From assembly GCA_900553365.1 (NCBI GenBank), contig USDL01000032.1:1-8954 (forward strand): a stretch of 8,954 nt of DNA, given 5' to 3'. Below are positions 1-6,440 of this stretch, one piece after another. The notes below the pieces were generated by a model. That model worked only from the letters and a program-made list of their open reading frames with translations, had not been told where the DNA came from and ran no database searches. Source of the stretch: an uncultured Clostridium sp. (lineage in GTDB: Bacteria; Bacillota; Clostridia; TANB77; CAG-508). Position 1 is the first letter of the stretch, and each line of letters starts with the position of its first letter. The position numbers and the translations under genes were made by a program.

Positions 1-167
1 TTCACTTAGGATTTGGTAAAGTATCTTTTGGAGCAGACAAACTATTCGAAAACTATGAAACAGTTATGGATGCTATAGTAAAAGCAAAACCAGCAGCAGC
101 TAAAGGACAATACATTAAAAGTGTTGCAATTACTACAACAATGGGACCAAGCATTTACGTTGGTTAA
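1..167 (+). CDS. rplA: 50S ribosomal protein L1, C-terminal fragment
   Basis: The 5' end of the gene lies outside the window; the reading frame begins at base 3 and ends at a TAA at 165-167. The 54 visible residues match the conserved C-terminus of bacterial L1: GFGKVSFGADKL, then KAKPAAAKGQYIKS, then TTMGPSIYVG at the very end. L1 binds 23S rRNA at the mobile L1 stalk that helps release deacylated tRNA from the E site, and in many bacteria it also represses its own operon by binding the mRNA. It lies just upstream of the L10 leader and rplJ-rplL, the standard rplK-rplA-rplJ-rplL order. I see no terminator directly after the stop, so transcription probably runs into the leader. Confidence 0.96.
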   Translation, partial: HLGFGKVSFGADKLFENYETVMDAIVKAKPAAAKGQYIKSVAITTTMGPSIYVG

Positions 168-180
168 TTAAAATAAATAT

Positions 181-265
181 TGCCAAAGACAGTAGGCATA
201 AAAGTAAGCCCTACCGAGGTAAATTCTAGAGATTATTTAACTCTTGTTTTGCCTCGAGATTGGCA
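181..265 (+). promoter_or_regulatory. L10 leader (autoregulatory mRNA structure)
   Basis: This untranslated stretch between rplA and rplJ carries the pairings expected of an L10 leader. TGCCA (181-185) closes the structure with TGGCA (261-265). GTAGG (192-196) pairs with CCTAC (210-214). CGAGG (215-219) pairs with CCTCG (252-256). AGAG (228-231) can pair with CTCT (241-244) in an inner hairpin. In the known family, the L10-(L12)n complex binds this RNA and lowers rplJ-rplL expression when stalk protein is in excess. The pairings are visible in the sequence; binding by L10 is inferred from the family. Confidence 0.88.
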
Positions 266-280
266 TTTCAAGAGTTTTTA
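239..280 (+). terminator. Attenuator hairpin competing with the L10 leader
   Basis: AACTCTTG (239-246) pairs with CAAGAGTT (269-276). Inside the loop, TGCC (250-253) pairs with GGCA (262-265), with a symmetric TTT/TTT internal loop between the two stems. A run of T followed by AATTTTAAT comes directly after. This looks like an intrinsic terminator. Its strands reuse bases that the L10 leader needs (CCTCG at 252-256, TGGCA at 261-265, CTCT at 241-244), so the two folds exclude each other. The likely logic is transcription attenuation of rplJ-rplL. Which fold L10 stabilises cannot be read directly from the sequence. Confidence 0.75.
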
Positions 281-319
281 ATTTTAATATTATATAAACT
301 TTGGGAGGTGAAAACAAAA

Positions 320-826
320 ATGGCAAGTGAAAAAATTATTAATCAAAAGAAACAAGAAGTTGAAGAATTAGCTGAAAAAATCAAAAAAGCTAAAATAGTT
401 CTATTAACAGATTATAAAGGAATTAATGTAGCTGATGTAACAGCTGTAAGAGCAAAAATTAGAGGTGCTCAAGCTGAATACAAAGTTATTAAAAACAATA
501 TAACAAGAAGAGCTATGGAAGCTTGTGGAGTAAGCGAATTAGATAACGTATTAGAAGGAACAACAGCAGTTGTTTTAGGATATGAAGATTATCTAGAACC
601 ACTAAAAGCAATATATGAATTTGCAAAAAATAATGATTTCTACAAAATTAAAGGTGGAATCATTGAAGGAAAAGTAGTTCCAGTTGAAGAATTAATAGCA
701 TTAGCAAAATTACCATCAAGAGAAACATTACTTGCTGGGCTTGCTGCTGCATTACTTGGAAATATTTCAAAACTTGCAGTTGCACTTAATGAAGTTGCAA
801 AGCAAAAAGAAGCAGCAAATGCTTAA
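320..826 (+). CDS. rplJ: 50S ribosomal protein L10
   Basis: L10 anchors the L7/L12 dimers to the 50S subunit and forms the base of the stalk that recruits translation GTPases. The 168-residue product is the usual length for the family. Its N-terminal rRNA-binding part shows VLLTDYKGINVADVTAVR (about 27-44) and YKVIKNNITRRA (about 54-65), both typical of L10. The C-terminal part, about 135-168 (ending AVALNEVAKQKEA), is the helix that binds L12 dimers. The frame is open further upstream to a TTG at 260, but that region is inside the leader and terminator hairpin. The ATG at 320 has a strong GGGAGGTG ribosome binding site at 303-310, so I start there. rplL follows 63 bases downstream. Confidence 0.97.
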   Translation: MASEKIINQKKQEVEELAEKIKKAKIVLLTDYKGINVADVTAVRAKIRGAQAEYKVIKNNITRRAMEACGVSELDNVLEGTTAVVLGYEDYLEPLKAIYEFAKNNDFYKIKGGIIEGKVVPVEELIALAKLPSRETLLAGLAAALLGNISKLAVALNEVAKQKEAANA

Positions 827-889
827 GATTATTTAGGGTTGTGACCGACACAGAAAAATAAAAAATTATATTAAAGGAGAGATTTTAAA

Positions 890-1255
890 ATGGCAGACAT
901 TGCAAAATTATTAGAAGAAATTGATAGCTTAACAGTTATCGAATTATCAGAATTAGTAAAAGGAATTGAAGAAAAATATGGAGTATCAGCACAAGCAGTA
1001 GCAGCACCTGTAGCAGGAGCTGGAGCAGCAGCAGCTGAAGAAAAAACATCATTTAACGTTGTATTAAAAGAAGCAGGAGATCAAAAAATCAAAGTTATAA
1101 AAGTAGTTAGAGACGCAACAGGTTTAGGATTAAAAGAAGCTAAAGACTTAGTTGATGGAGCTCCAAAAACAGTTAAAGAAAATGTAAGCAAAGAAGAAGC
1201 TGAAGACTTAAAAGCAAAATTCGAAGAAGCAGGAGCTACAATCGAATTAGCTTAG
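890..1255 (+). CDS. rplL: 50S ribosomal protein L7/L12
   Basis: L7/L12 is the flexible multi-copy stalk protein that contacts EF-Tu, EF-G, IF2 and RF3. The 121 residues are full length. Residues 1-35 form the dimerisation domain that binds L10. Residues about 37-52 are the Ala/Gly-rich hinge (AAPVAGAGAAAAEE). Residues 53-121 are the factor-binding domain with the conserved KVIKVVRDATGLGLKEAKDLV. The ribosome binding site AAAGGAGAG lies at 873-881. The gene is co-transcribed with rplJ and is followed by a strong terminator. The 63-base gap to rplJ holds only a very small TGTG/CACA inverted repeat (840-852). rpoB, the usual next gene in many bacteria (sometimes after a short gene), does not follow. 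Confidence 0.98.
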   Translation: MADIAKLLEEIDSLTVIELSELVKGIEEKYGVSAQAVAAPVAGAGAAAAEEKTSFNVVLKEAGDQKIKVIKVVRDATGLGLKEAKDLVDGAPKTVKENVSKEEAEDLKAKFEEAGATIELA

Positions 1256-1274
1256 TTAATTAAATAACAATAAT

Positions 1275-1309
1275 AAAAAACTTAGAGCAAATAAACTCTA
1301 AGTTTTTTT
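1275..1309 (+). terminator. Intrinsic terminator after rplL
   Basis: CTTAGAG (1281-1287) pairs perfectly with CTCTAAG (1296-1302) around an 8-base loop. The A-run at 1275-1280 extends the stem against the T-run at 1303-1309. This is a classic rho-independent terminator 19 bases after the rplL stop, so it closes the ribosomal operon. Confidence 0.95.
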
Positions 1310-1327
1310 ATTTTATATTTGTAAATA

Positions 1328-1356
1328 TTGACAAATTGCAAATTATCTTATATAAT
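1328..1356 (+). promoter_or_regulatory. Consensus sigma-A promoter for dapF-dapL
   Basis: A perfect -35 box TTGACA (1328-1333) and a perfect -10 box TATAAT (1351-1356) are separated by exactly 17 bases. Transcription should begin near 1363. It lies between the rplL terminator and dapF, which makes dapF-dapL an independent transcription unit. A full-consensus promoter in front of a biosynthetic pair suggests either high constitutive output or a need for repression; see the palindrome at 1363-1388. Confidence 0.9.
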
Positions 1357-1362
1357 AAAAAC

Positions 1363-1388
1363 CATGCAAAAATAATTATTTCTGCATG
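1363..1388. repeat. 26-base near-perfect palindrome at the dapF transcript start
   Basis: CATGCA (1363-1368) mirrors TGCATG (1383-1388). The 14 bases between them continue the dyad as AAAATAA / TTATTTC with a single mismatched pair (1369 against 1382), so 24 of 26 positions are symmetric. It begins just downstream of the -10 box, at the predicted start site. It could be an operator or a 5'-terminal mRNA stem-loop. It is not followed by a T-run, so it does not look like a terminator. Confidence 0.7.
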
Positions 1389-1421
1389 ATTTATTAATAC
1401 CTAGAAGAAGGGTGAATTTTT

Positions 1422-2264
1422 ATGATTAATTTTACAAAAATGCAAGGGCTGGGGAATGATTATGTGTATATTTACTGCATTGATTGCAACGTAAATACTA
1501 ACACTATGTCATCCTTGGCTCGTTTTGTTAGTAATAGGCACTTTGGTGTTGGAAGTGATGGAGTTATTTTAATTGGAGATAGTGATATTGCTGATTTTAA
1601 AATGAGAATTTTTAACAGTGATGGTTCTGAGGCCGAAATGTGTGGGAATGGAATAAGGTGTGTAGGTAAATTTGTTCATGATAAAGGATTAACAGGTAAA
1701 AAGGATATTTCTATTGAAACTTTAGCTGGAATAAAGTATATTAGGCTAAATATCGAAAATGAACAAGTAAAAAGTGTTACAGTAGATATGGGCGAGCCAA
1801 TTTTAGAATGTGAAAATATTCCAGTAGATTCAAAATCCAGAGAAATAAATGTTCAAGTAGAAGATAGAGTATTTTGTATTAGCTGTGTTTCTATGGGAAA
1901 TCCTCATGGAGTTATTGTGGTTGATGACTTAGAAAGTTTTAATATTCAAAAATATGGTCCTATTTTAGAAAGTGATAAGCATTTTCCAAATAAAGCCAAC
2001 ATTGAGTTTGTAAGTGTTTTGGATAGGAAAAATATTAAAATGCGAGTTTGGGAGCGAGGTTCTAGTGAAACTTTGGCCTGTGGTACAGGTGCTTGTGCTA
2101 CAATGGTGGACTGCAATTTAAAAGGATTAGTTGAAGATAAAGTAAATATCCACTTACTTGGAGGAGACCTTGAAATTGAGTGGAATAAAGAAAATAATCA
2201 TGTATATATGACAGGGCCGGCAGAAACGGTGTTTGAGGGGGAATTAGATTATGATAACAATTAA
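1422..2264 (+). CDS. dapF: Diaminopimelate epimerase
   Basis: DapF is a cytoplasmic, cofactor-independent racemase that interconverts LL- and meso-2,6-diaminopimelate. The meso form feeds lysine synthesis and peptidoglycan cross-links. The 280-residue product is the normal length and shows both halves of the pseudo-symmetric fold. The N-terminal motif is MQGLGNDYVYI (about 7-17). The first catalytic cysteine is C74 in FNSDGSEAEMCGNGIRC. SMGNPHGVIVVDD lies near 157-169. The second catalytic cysteine is C220 in ERGSSETLACGTGACA. The tyrosine in GNDYV replaces the more usual phenylalanine. The start is the ATG at 1422, with a GAAGGGTG-like ribosome binding site around 1407-1414. The 3' end overlaps dapL by 14 bases, implying coupled translation of consecutive pathway enzymes. 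Confidence 0.97.
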   Translation: MINFTKMQGLGNDYVYIYCIDCNVNTNTMSSLARFVSNRHFGVGSDGVILIGDSDIADFKMRIFNSDGSEAEMCGNGIRCVGKFVHDKGLTGKKDISIETLAGIKYIRLNIENEQVKSVTVDMGEPILECENIPVDSKSREINVQVEDRVFCISCVSMGNPHGVIVVDDLESFNIQKYGPILESDKHFPNKANIEFVSVLDRKNIKMRVWERGSSETLACGTGACATMVDCNLKGLVEDKVNIHLLGGDLEIEWNKENNHVYMTGPAETVFEGELDYDNN

Positions 2265-3486
2265 TGAAAATTTTTTAAAATTACAAGATAGCTATTTATT
2301 TGTTACAATAGCTCAAAAGGTTAAAGAATATCAGGCAAAGCATCCTGAAAAAGAAATTATAAAACTTGGAATTGGAGATGTAACAAGACCAATTCCCAAA
2401 AAGGTTGCGGAAGCCATGAAAAACGCAGTAGATGAAATGCTTGATACAAAGACTTTTAAAGGGTATGGACCAGAAGTTGGATACGATTTTTTGAAAGAAA
2501 AAATTATTGCAAATGATTACAAAAAAAGAGATATAGATTTTGAAAATTACGAAATATTTATTTCAGACGGAATTGGTACAGATATAGGAAATATTGTAGA
2601 TATTTTTGATGTTCAAAACATAGTTTCAATTACAGATCCAGTGTATCCTGCGTATTTAGATACAAATGTTATGTCTGGTAGAAGTGGCATATTTGAAAAC
2701 GGAAAATATGAAGGAATAAATTATGTTCCAGTAACTTCTAAAAACGAATTTATACCTAAACTACCTAAAGAACAAGTAGATATGATATATTTATGCTTCC
2801 CAAACAATCCAACAGGAACAGTAATCTCAAAAGATGAGTTAAAAAAATGGGTTGATTATGCGAAGAAAAACAAATCAATTATTCTATATGATGCTGCTTA
2901 TGAGGCATATATTCAAGATGAAAATATTCCTCATAGTATATATGAAATAGAAGGTGCAAAAGAGGTTGCAATAGAATTTAAGAGCTACTCAAAATCAGCT
3001 GGATTTACTGGAATAAGATGTGGATACACAGTTGTTCCAAAAGAACTTATGGGATATACAAAAACAGGTGAAAAGGTAGCAATAAACAAGCTATGGAATA
3101 GAAGACAAAGTACAAAATCAAATGGAGTATCTTACATAACACAAAGAGGTGCAGAAGCAGTTTACACAAAAGAGGCACAGGAAGAAATTACAGAAAACGT
3201 AGCATATTATATGGAAAATTGCAAAACAATAAAACAAGGATTAGATGATATTGGATTTGAAACTTATGGAGGAGAAAATGCCCCTTATGTATGGCTAAAA
3301 GTTCCAGAGGGATTAAATTCTTGGGAATTCTTTGATGAACTTCTTGAAAAGATTGGAGTAGTGGGAACACCAGGAGTTGGCTTTGGCCCAAGTGGAGAAG
3401 GATATTTCAGGCTAACAGGTTTTGGAACAAAAGAAAATACTCAAAAAGCAGTTCAAAGAATTAAAAAATATTATGAAAACATTTAG
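2251..3486 (+). CDS. dapL: LL-diaminopimelate aminotransferase
   Basis: DapL is a PLP-dependent class I/II aminotransferase that converts tetrahydrodipicolinate and glutamate to LL-diaminopimelate in one step, bypassing the succinylated or acetylated intermediates of the DapD/C/E routes. The 411 residues match the family length. Visible marks are KLGIGDVTRPIP (38-49), GYGPEVGYDFLKEKI (71-85), FPNNPTGT (183-190), DAAYEAY (214-220) with the PLP-contacting Asp and Tyr, and SYSKSAGFTGIRCGYTV (245-261), where K248 should form the Schiff base. The end (SGEGYFRLTGFG, 381-392) carries the substrate-binding Arg. The ribosome binding site GAGGGGGA (2235-2242) lies inside dapF. Its product is the substrate of DapF, which fits the overlap. 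A general aminotransferase is a weaker alternative, given the dapF link. Confidence 0.95.
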   Translation: MITINENFLKLQDSYLFVTIAQKVKEYQAKHPEKEIIKLGIGDVTRPIPKKVAEAMKNAVDEMLDTKTFKGYGPEVGYDFLKEKIIANDYKKRDIDFENYEIFISDGIGTDIGNIVDIFDVQNIVSITDPVYPAYLDTNVMSGRSGIFENGKYEGINYVPVTSKNEFIPKLPKEQVDMIYLCFPNNPTGTVISKDELKKWVDYAKKNKSIILYDAAYEAYIQDENIPHSIYEIEGAKEVAIEFKSYSKSAGFTGIRCGYTVVPKELMGYTKTGEKVAINKLWNRRQSTKSNGVSYITQRGAEAVYTKEAQEEITENVAYYMENCKTIKQGLDDIGFETYGGENAPYVWLKVPEGLNSWEFFDELLEKIGVVGTPGVGFGPSGEGYFRLTGFGTKENTQKAVQRIKKYYENI

Positions 3487-3493
3487 ATTTTCC

Positions 3494-3522
3494 TTTATAT
3501 CCATTAGATTTTGTGATATAAT
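3494..3522 (+). promoter_or_regulatory. Probable extended -10 promoter for the corA unit
   Basis: TATAAT (3517-3522) is preceded by TGA (3514-3516), giving the extended -10 form TGnTATAAT. A weaker -35-like TTTATA (3494-3499) sits 17 bases upstream. It falls in the 88-base gap after dapL, where I see no terminator, so corA may also receive read-through from the dap unit. The leader would be only about 45 bases long, too short for a magnesium riboswitch. Confidence 0.7.
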
Positions 3523-3574
3523 TAATAGTGGCGTATAGATATTTAATCAAAAATTTGAAAGAGGAGGGGTTACA

Positions 3575-4516
3575 ATGCTTAAAATTTATAATACAAATTT
3601 AGGAACTAATAAGTTAGAAGAAGTTGAAGAAATTAAAAAAGGAGTTTGGATAAACTTAGTGAACCCGTCCGAGTCGGAAATAAAGAGAGTATGTACAGAG
3701 GTTAATATTGAAGAAGACTTTATTAGATACCCTTTGGACTATGAGGAGCAAGCCAGAATAGATACAGAGGATGATAGAATATTATTTGTTATAGATGTAC
3801 CAATTATTGAAGATATACAAGATGATACAACATATACTACAATGCCACTTGGTGTAGTAATTGTAAGAGATGACTTTTTTATAACAGTTTCTCTAAAGAA
3901 AAATAAAATAATTGATGCTTTTGAAAAGGGAAAAATAAAAAGTTTTTATACATATAAGAAAACAAGATTTTTATTGCAGATATTATACTTAAACTCTGCA
4001 TGTTACTTAGATAATCTAAAAAAAATTAATAAAGAACAAGAAGCAACTGTATTTTTACTACAACAAAGTATGAAAAATAGAGATTTAATACAATTATTAA
4101 ACTTACAAAACAGCTTGATATATATTACAACTTCATTAAAATCAAATGAAATTGTAATGGAGAAAACTTTAAGAGGAAAAGTTTTAAAAATGTATGAAGA
4201 GGATGAAGATATACTTGAAGATGCCATTATAGAAAACAGGCAGGCTATAGAAATGAGTAAAACATATAGTGATATTTTAACAAGTACAATGGATGCGTAT
4301 TCATCAATAATTTCAAATAACTTAAATGGTGTTATGAAATTTCTTACATCACTTACAATACTAATATCAGTACCAACATTGATAGCAAGTATATGGGGAA
4401 TGAATGTTGAATTGCCATTTGAAAAAACACCTTATGGATTTGTAATATTATTGTTAATTTCACTGCTTGTTGCAGTAGGAGCTTATGTATGGCTTAAAAG
4501 AAAAGACATGATTTAA
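3575..4516 (+). CDS. corA: CorA-family divalent cation (Mg2+) transporter
   Basis: CorA proteins are pentameric inner-membrane channels for Mg2+, and in some members Co2+, Ni2+ or Zn2+. The 313-residue product has the family layout. A large cytoplasmic alpha/beta domain (about 1-150) is followed by long helices (about 150-250) rich in charged residues. Two C-terminal membrane segments follow, about 254-274 and 287-307, and the chain ends in a short basic tail (WLKRKDMI). The selectivity-filter GMN is at 275-277, at the end of the first membrane segment, here in WGMN rather than the usual YGMN. The outer loop reads NVELPFEKTPYG. The ribosome binding site GAGGAGGGG is at 3561-3569. Only 11 bases separate it from the ABC-F gene, so the two are probably co-transcribed. 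Substrate ion is inferred from the family. Confidence 0.93.
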   Translation: MLKIYNTNLGTNKLEEVEEIKKGVWINLVNPSESEIKRVCTEVNIEEDFIRYPLDYEEQARIDTEDDRILFVIDVPIIEDIQDDTTYTTMPLGVVIVRDDFFITVSLKKNKIIDAFEKGKIKSFYTYKKTRFLLQILYLNSACYLDNLKKINKEQEATVFLLQQSMKNRDLIQLLNLQNSLIYITTSLKSNEIVMEKTLRGKVLKMYEEDEDILEDAIIENRQAIEMSKTYSDILTSTMDAYSSIISNNLNGVMKFLTSLTILISVPTLIASIWGMNVELPFEKTPYGFVILLLISLLVAVGAYVWLKRKDMI

Positions 4517-4527
4517 GGAGAGAAAAA

Positions 4528-6120
4528 ATGATTAATGCAATAGGTGTAACCGTTAGATTTGGAAAAAGAGTTTTGTTTGAAGACGTAAATATTAAATTCA
4601 CTAAAGGAAATTGCTATGGATTAATAGGAGCAAATGGTGCAGGAAAATCTACATTTTTAAAAGTTCTATCTGGTGAGTTAGAACCAAGCAAGGGTGAAAT
4701 TGCAATAGAAAAAGGTGCAAGACTTTCAGTATTGAAACAAAACCACTTTGCTTATGAAGATTATACAGTATTAGATACAGTTATTATGGGCAATAAGGAA
4801 TTATATGACATAATGAAGGAAAAAGAAGCCCTATATGCTAAACCAGATTTTAATGAGCAAGATGGATTAAAAGCTGCAAAACTTGAAGAACGTTTTGGTA
4901 ATATGAATGGCTGGAATGCAGAATCTGATAGTGCAATACTTTTAAATAACTTAGGAATACCAGCAGCAAACCATTATAAATTAATGAGGGAACTTGAAGC
5001 AAAAGACAAGGTAAAAGTACTTTTAGCACAAAGCTTATTTGGAAATCCAGATGTATTGCTATTAGATGAGCCTACAAACGATTTGGATTTAAAAAGCATA
5101 GAATGGCTACAAGAATTTTTAATCAATTTCGAAAATACAGTAATTGTAGTATCACATGATAGATATTTTTTGAACAAAGTTTGTACACACATTGCAGATG
5201 TTGACTTTGGAAAAATAAAAATCTATCCAGGAAACTATGATTTTTGGTATGAATCAAGCCAGCTTGCTTTAAAACAGGCAAAAGAGCAAAATAAAAAGAA
5301 AGAAGAAAAAATAAAAGAATTACAAGATTTTATTGCAAGATTCAGTGCAAATGCTTCAAAATCAAAACAAGCAACTTCAAGAAAAAAATCATTGGAGAAA
5401 ATAGAATTAGAAGAAATTAAAGCTTCAAACAGAAAATATCCATATATAGATTTTAAACCAGATAGACTACCAGGAAATGAAATATTAAAGGTTAAAAATA
5501 TTTCAAAAACAATAAATGGAGAAAAGATATTAGATAACATTTCATTTAATGTAAGACCAGGAAATAAAATAGCTGTGGTATCTGATAATGAATTAAGAAC
5601 AACAGTATTATTTCAAATTATTGCAGGAGAACTAGAGCCAGATGAAGGAGAAATTGAATGGGGGCAAACAATAACAAATGCATATTTCCCAAAGGATAAT
5701 GGCTACTTGTTTGAAAACAAAGAAACATTAGTAGACTGGCTAAGAAAGTATTCAAAAGACCCAGATGAAACATATATTAGAGGTTTCTTAGGAAGAATGT
5801 TATTCTCTGGAGATGAAGCATTAAAAAATGTTGATGTATTATCAGGAGGAGAAAAAGTAAGATGTGTGCTTGCAAAAATTATGCTATCAGGTGCGAACTT
5901 CTTAAGCTTTGATGAGCCAACAAACCACCTAGATATGGAAGCAATAACAGCATTAAATGAAGGACTAAAAAAATTCCAAGGAAATTTAATTTTTACTTCA
6001 CACGATCACCAATTAACACAAACAGTTGCAAATAGAATAATTGAACTTGGACCAGATAAAAAATTTGATAAAGACATGACTTATGATGAATATTTAGAAA
6101 AAAGAAGCGCCATCCAATAG
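4528..6120 (+). CDS. ABC-F ATPase, YkpA/YbiT-like
   Basis: ABC-F proteins are soluble twin-ATPase translation factors that bind near the ribosomal E site; some help stalled ribosomes and some protect against antibiotics. The 530 residues contain two ATPase domains and no membrane segments. Domain 1: Walker A GANGAGKST (34-42), Walker B LLLDEPTNDLD (177-187), switch histidine in SHD (209-211). The linker (about 240-310) is rich in Lys and Glu and matches the interdomain arm. Domain 2: signature LSGGEKVR (438-445), Walker B with DEPTNHLD (462-469), SHD (491-493). Two motifs are degenerate. The domain 2 P-loop reads SDNELRTTV (352-360) and lacks the Lys. The domain 1 signature reads LEAKDKVK (156-163) instead of LSGGQ. 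The ribosome binding site AAGGAG (4515-4520) overlaps the corA stop. Overall similarity is to housekeeping YkpA/YbiT, so a resistance role is not indicated. Confidence 0.92.
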   Translation: MINAIGVTVRFGKRVLFEDVNIKFTKGNCYGLIGANGAGKSTFLKVLSGELEPSKGEIAIEKGARLSVLKQNHFAYEDYTVLDTVIMGNKELYDIMKEKEALYAKPDFNEQDGLKAAKLEERFGNMNGWNAESDSAILLNNLGIPAANHYKLMRELEAKDKVKVLLAQSLFGNPDVLLLDEPTNDLDLKSIEWLQEFLINFENTVIVVSHDRYFLNKVCTHIADVDFGKIKIYPGNYDFWYESSQLALKQAKEQNKKKEEKIKELQDFIARFSANASKSKQATSRKKSLEKIELEEIKASNRKYPYIDFKPDRLPGNEILKVKNISKTINGEKILDNISFNVRPGNKIAVVSDNELRTTVLFQIIAGELEPDEGEIEWGQTITNAYFPKDNGYLFENKETLVDWLRKYSKDPDETYIRGFLGRMLFSGDEALKNVDVLSGGEKVRCVLAKIMLSGANFLSFDEPTNHLDMEAITALNEGLKKFQGNLIFTSHDHQLTQTVANRIIELGPDKKFDKDMTYDEYLEKRSAIQ

Positions 6121-6132
6121 GATAGCGCTTTT
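6098..6132. terminator. Bidirectional terminator between convergent genes
   Basis: AAGCGC (6105-6110) pairs with GCGCTT (6125-6130), then after one C/A mismatch ATCC (6112-6115) pairs with GGAT (6120-6123) around an AATA loop. On the plus strand only four T follow (6129-6132). On the minus strand the hairpin is followed by CTTTTTT (complement of 6098-6104), a good U-tract, seven bases after the stop of the minus-strand gene. So it is strong for the minus-strand gene and moderate for the ABC-F gene. The ABC-F stop codon (6118-6120) lies inside the hairpin. Confidence 0.82.
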
Positions 6133-6136
6133 CCCA

Positions 6137-6379
6137 TCAGTCGTGGTAGGTCATGAGGCTACTGGCATTAACTTTAATGTACGACTTGATATGAGCTGGA
6201 ATTTCTTCGGACTTGATTCTGACCTTGGTACCGCAGTTTGGGCAGATGATGAAGTACTCAATGCTCTGGTTGCATTTCACAGCGTGAACATCTGATGCAG
6301 TTTCAGCTATAGCTTCGAGCTTGCATTTCTCGTTCGTGCACACAAAGTCAAAACCAAAATCTTCATTTTTATTACGCAT
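6137..6379 (-). CDS. Small zinc-ribbon protein of unknown function
   Basis: I do not recognise this 80-residue protein. It carries two cysteine knuckles, CTNEKC (C14, C19) and CPNCG (C46, C49), spaced like a zinc ribbon, plus a lone C36. Such folds bind Zn2+ and often contact nucleic acid or protein partners. There is no signal peptide or membrane segment, so it is probably cytoplasmic. The start is the ATG at 6379-6377, preceded by GGTGGAG on the minus strand; a GTG 12 bases upstream is in frame but overlaps that ribosome binding site. The region is unusual in base use: 6121-6360 counts 107 G+C in 240 (45%), against about 30% in neighbouring genes, and its codons use more C and G. It is the only minus-strand gene here and has its own promoter and terminator. 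This could mean recent acquisition, but it could also be a conserved small gene of the lineage. Confidence 0.78.
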   Translation of the reverse strand: MRNKNEDFGFDFVCTNEKCKLEAIAETASDVHAVKCNQSIEYFIICPNCGTKVRIKSEEIPAHIKSYIKVNASSLMTYHD

Positions 6380-6414
6380 AAAAATCTCCACCCATTTAAG
6401 GGAATAATAAAGTA

Positions 6415-6431
6415 TTTAGCCAAAGGCTAAA
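6415..6431. repeat. 7-bp perfect inverted repeat in the zinc-ribbon gene leader
   Basis: TTTAGCC (6415-6421) and GGCTAAA (6425-6431) flank an AAA loop. On the minus strand it lies a few bases downstream of the predicted start of the zinc-ribbon transcript and about 36 bases before the start codon. It may be a 5' stem-loop or an operator. It lacks a T-run on either side, so a terminator is unlikely. Confidence 0.6.
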
Positions 6432-6440
6432 CCTATATCA

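Noticed and set aside
260..319. Upstream in-frame TTG extension of rplJ
   Set aside because: It lies within the L10 leader terminator and has no ribosome binding site; the ATG at 320 has a strong one and gives the normal L10 N-terminus.
1357..1421. Lysine riboswitch or T-box in front of dapF
   Set aside because: The leader is only about 60 bases and contains a single simple dyad, far too short for either.
3523..3574. Magnesium (M-box) riboswitch upstream of corA
   Set aside because: The leader from the predicted promoter is about 45 bases with no complex fold.
3188..5540. Open minus-strand frames opposite dapL, corA and the ABC-F gene
   Set aside because: They lie antisense inside well-supported genes, show no family motifs or ribosome binding sites, and are expected by chance in AT-rich DNA.
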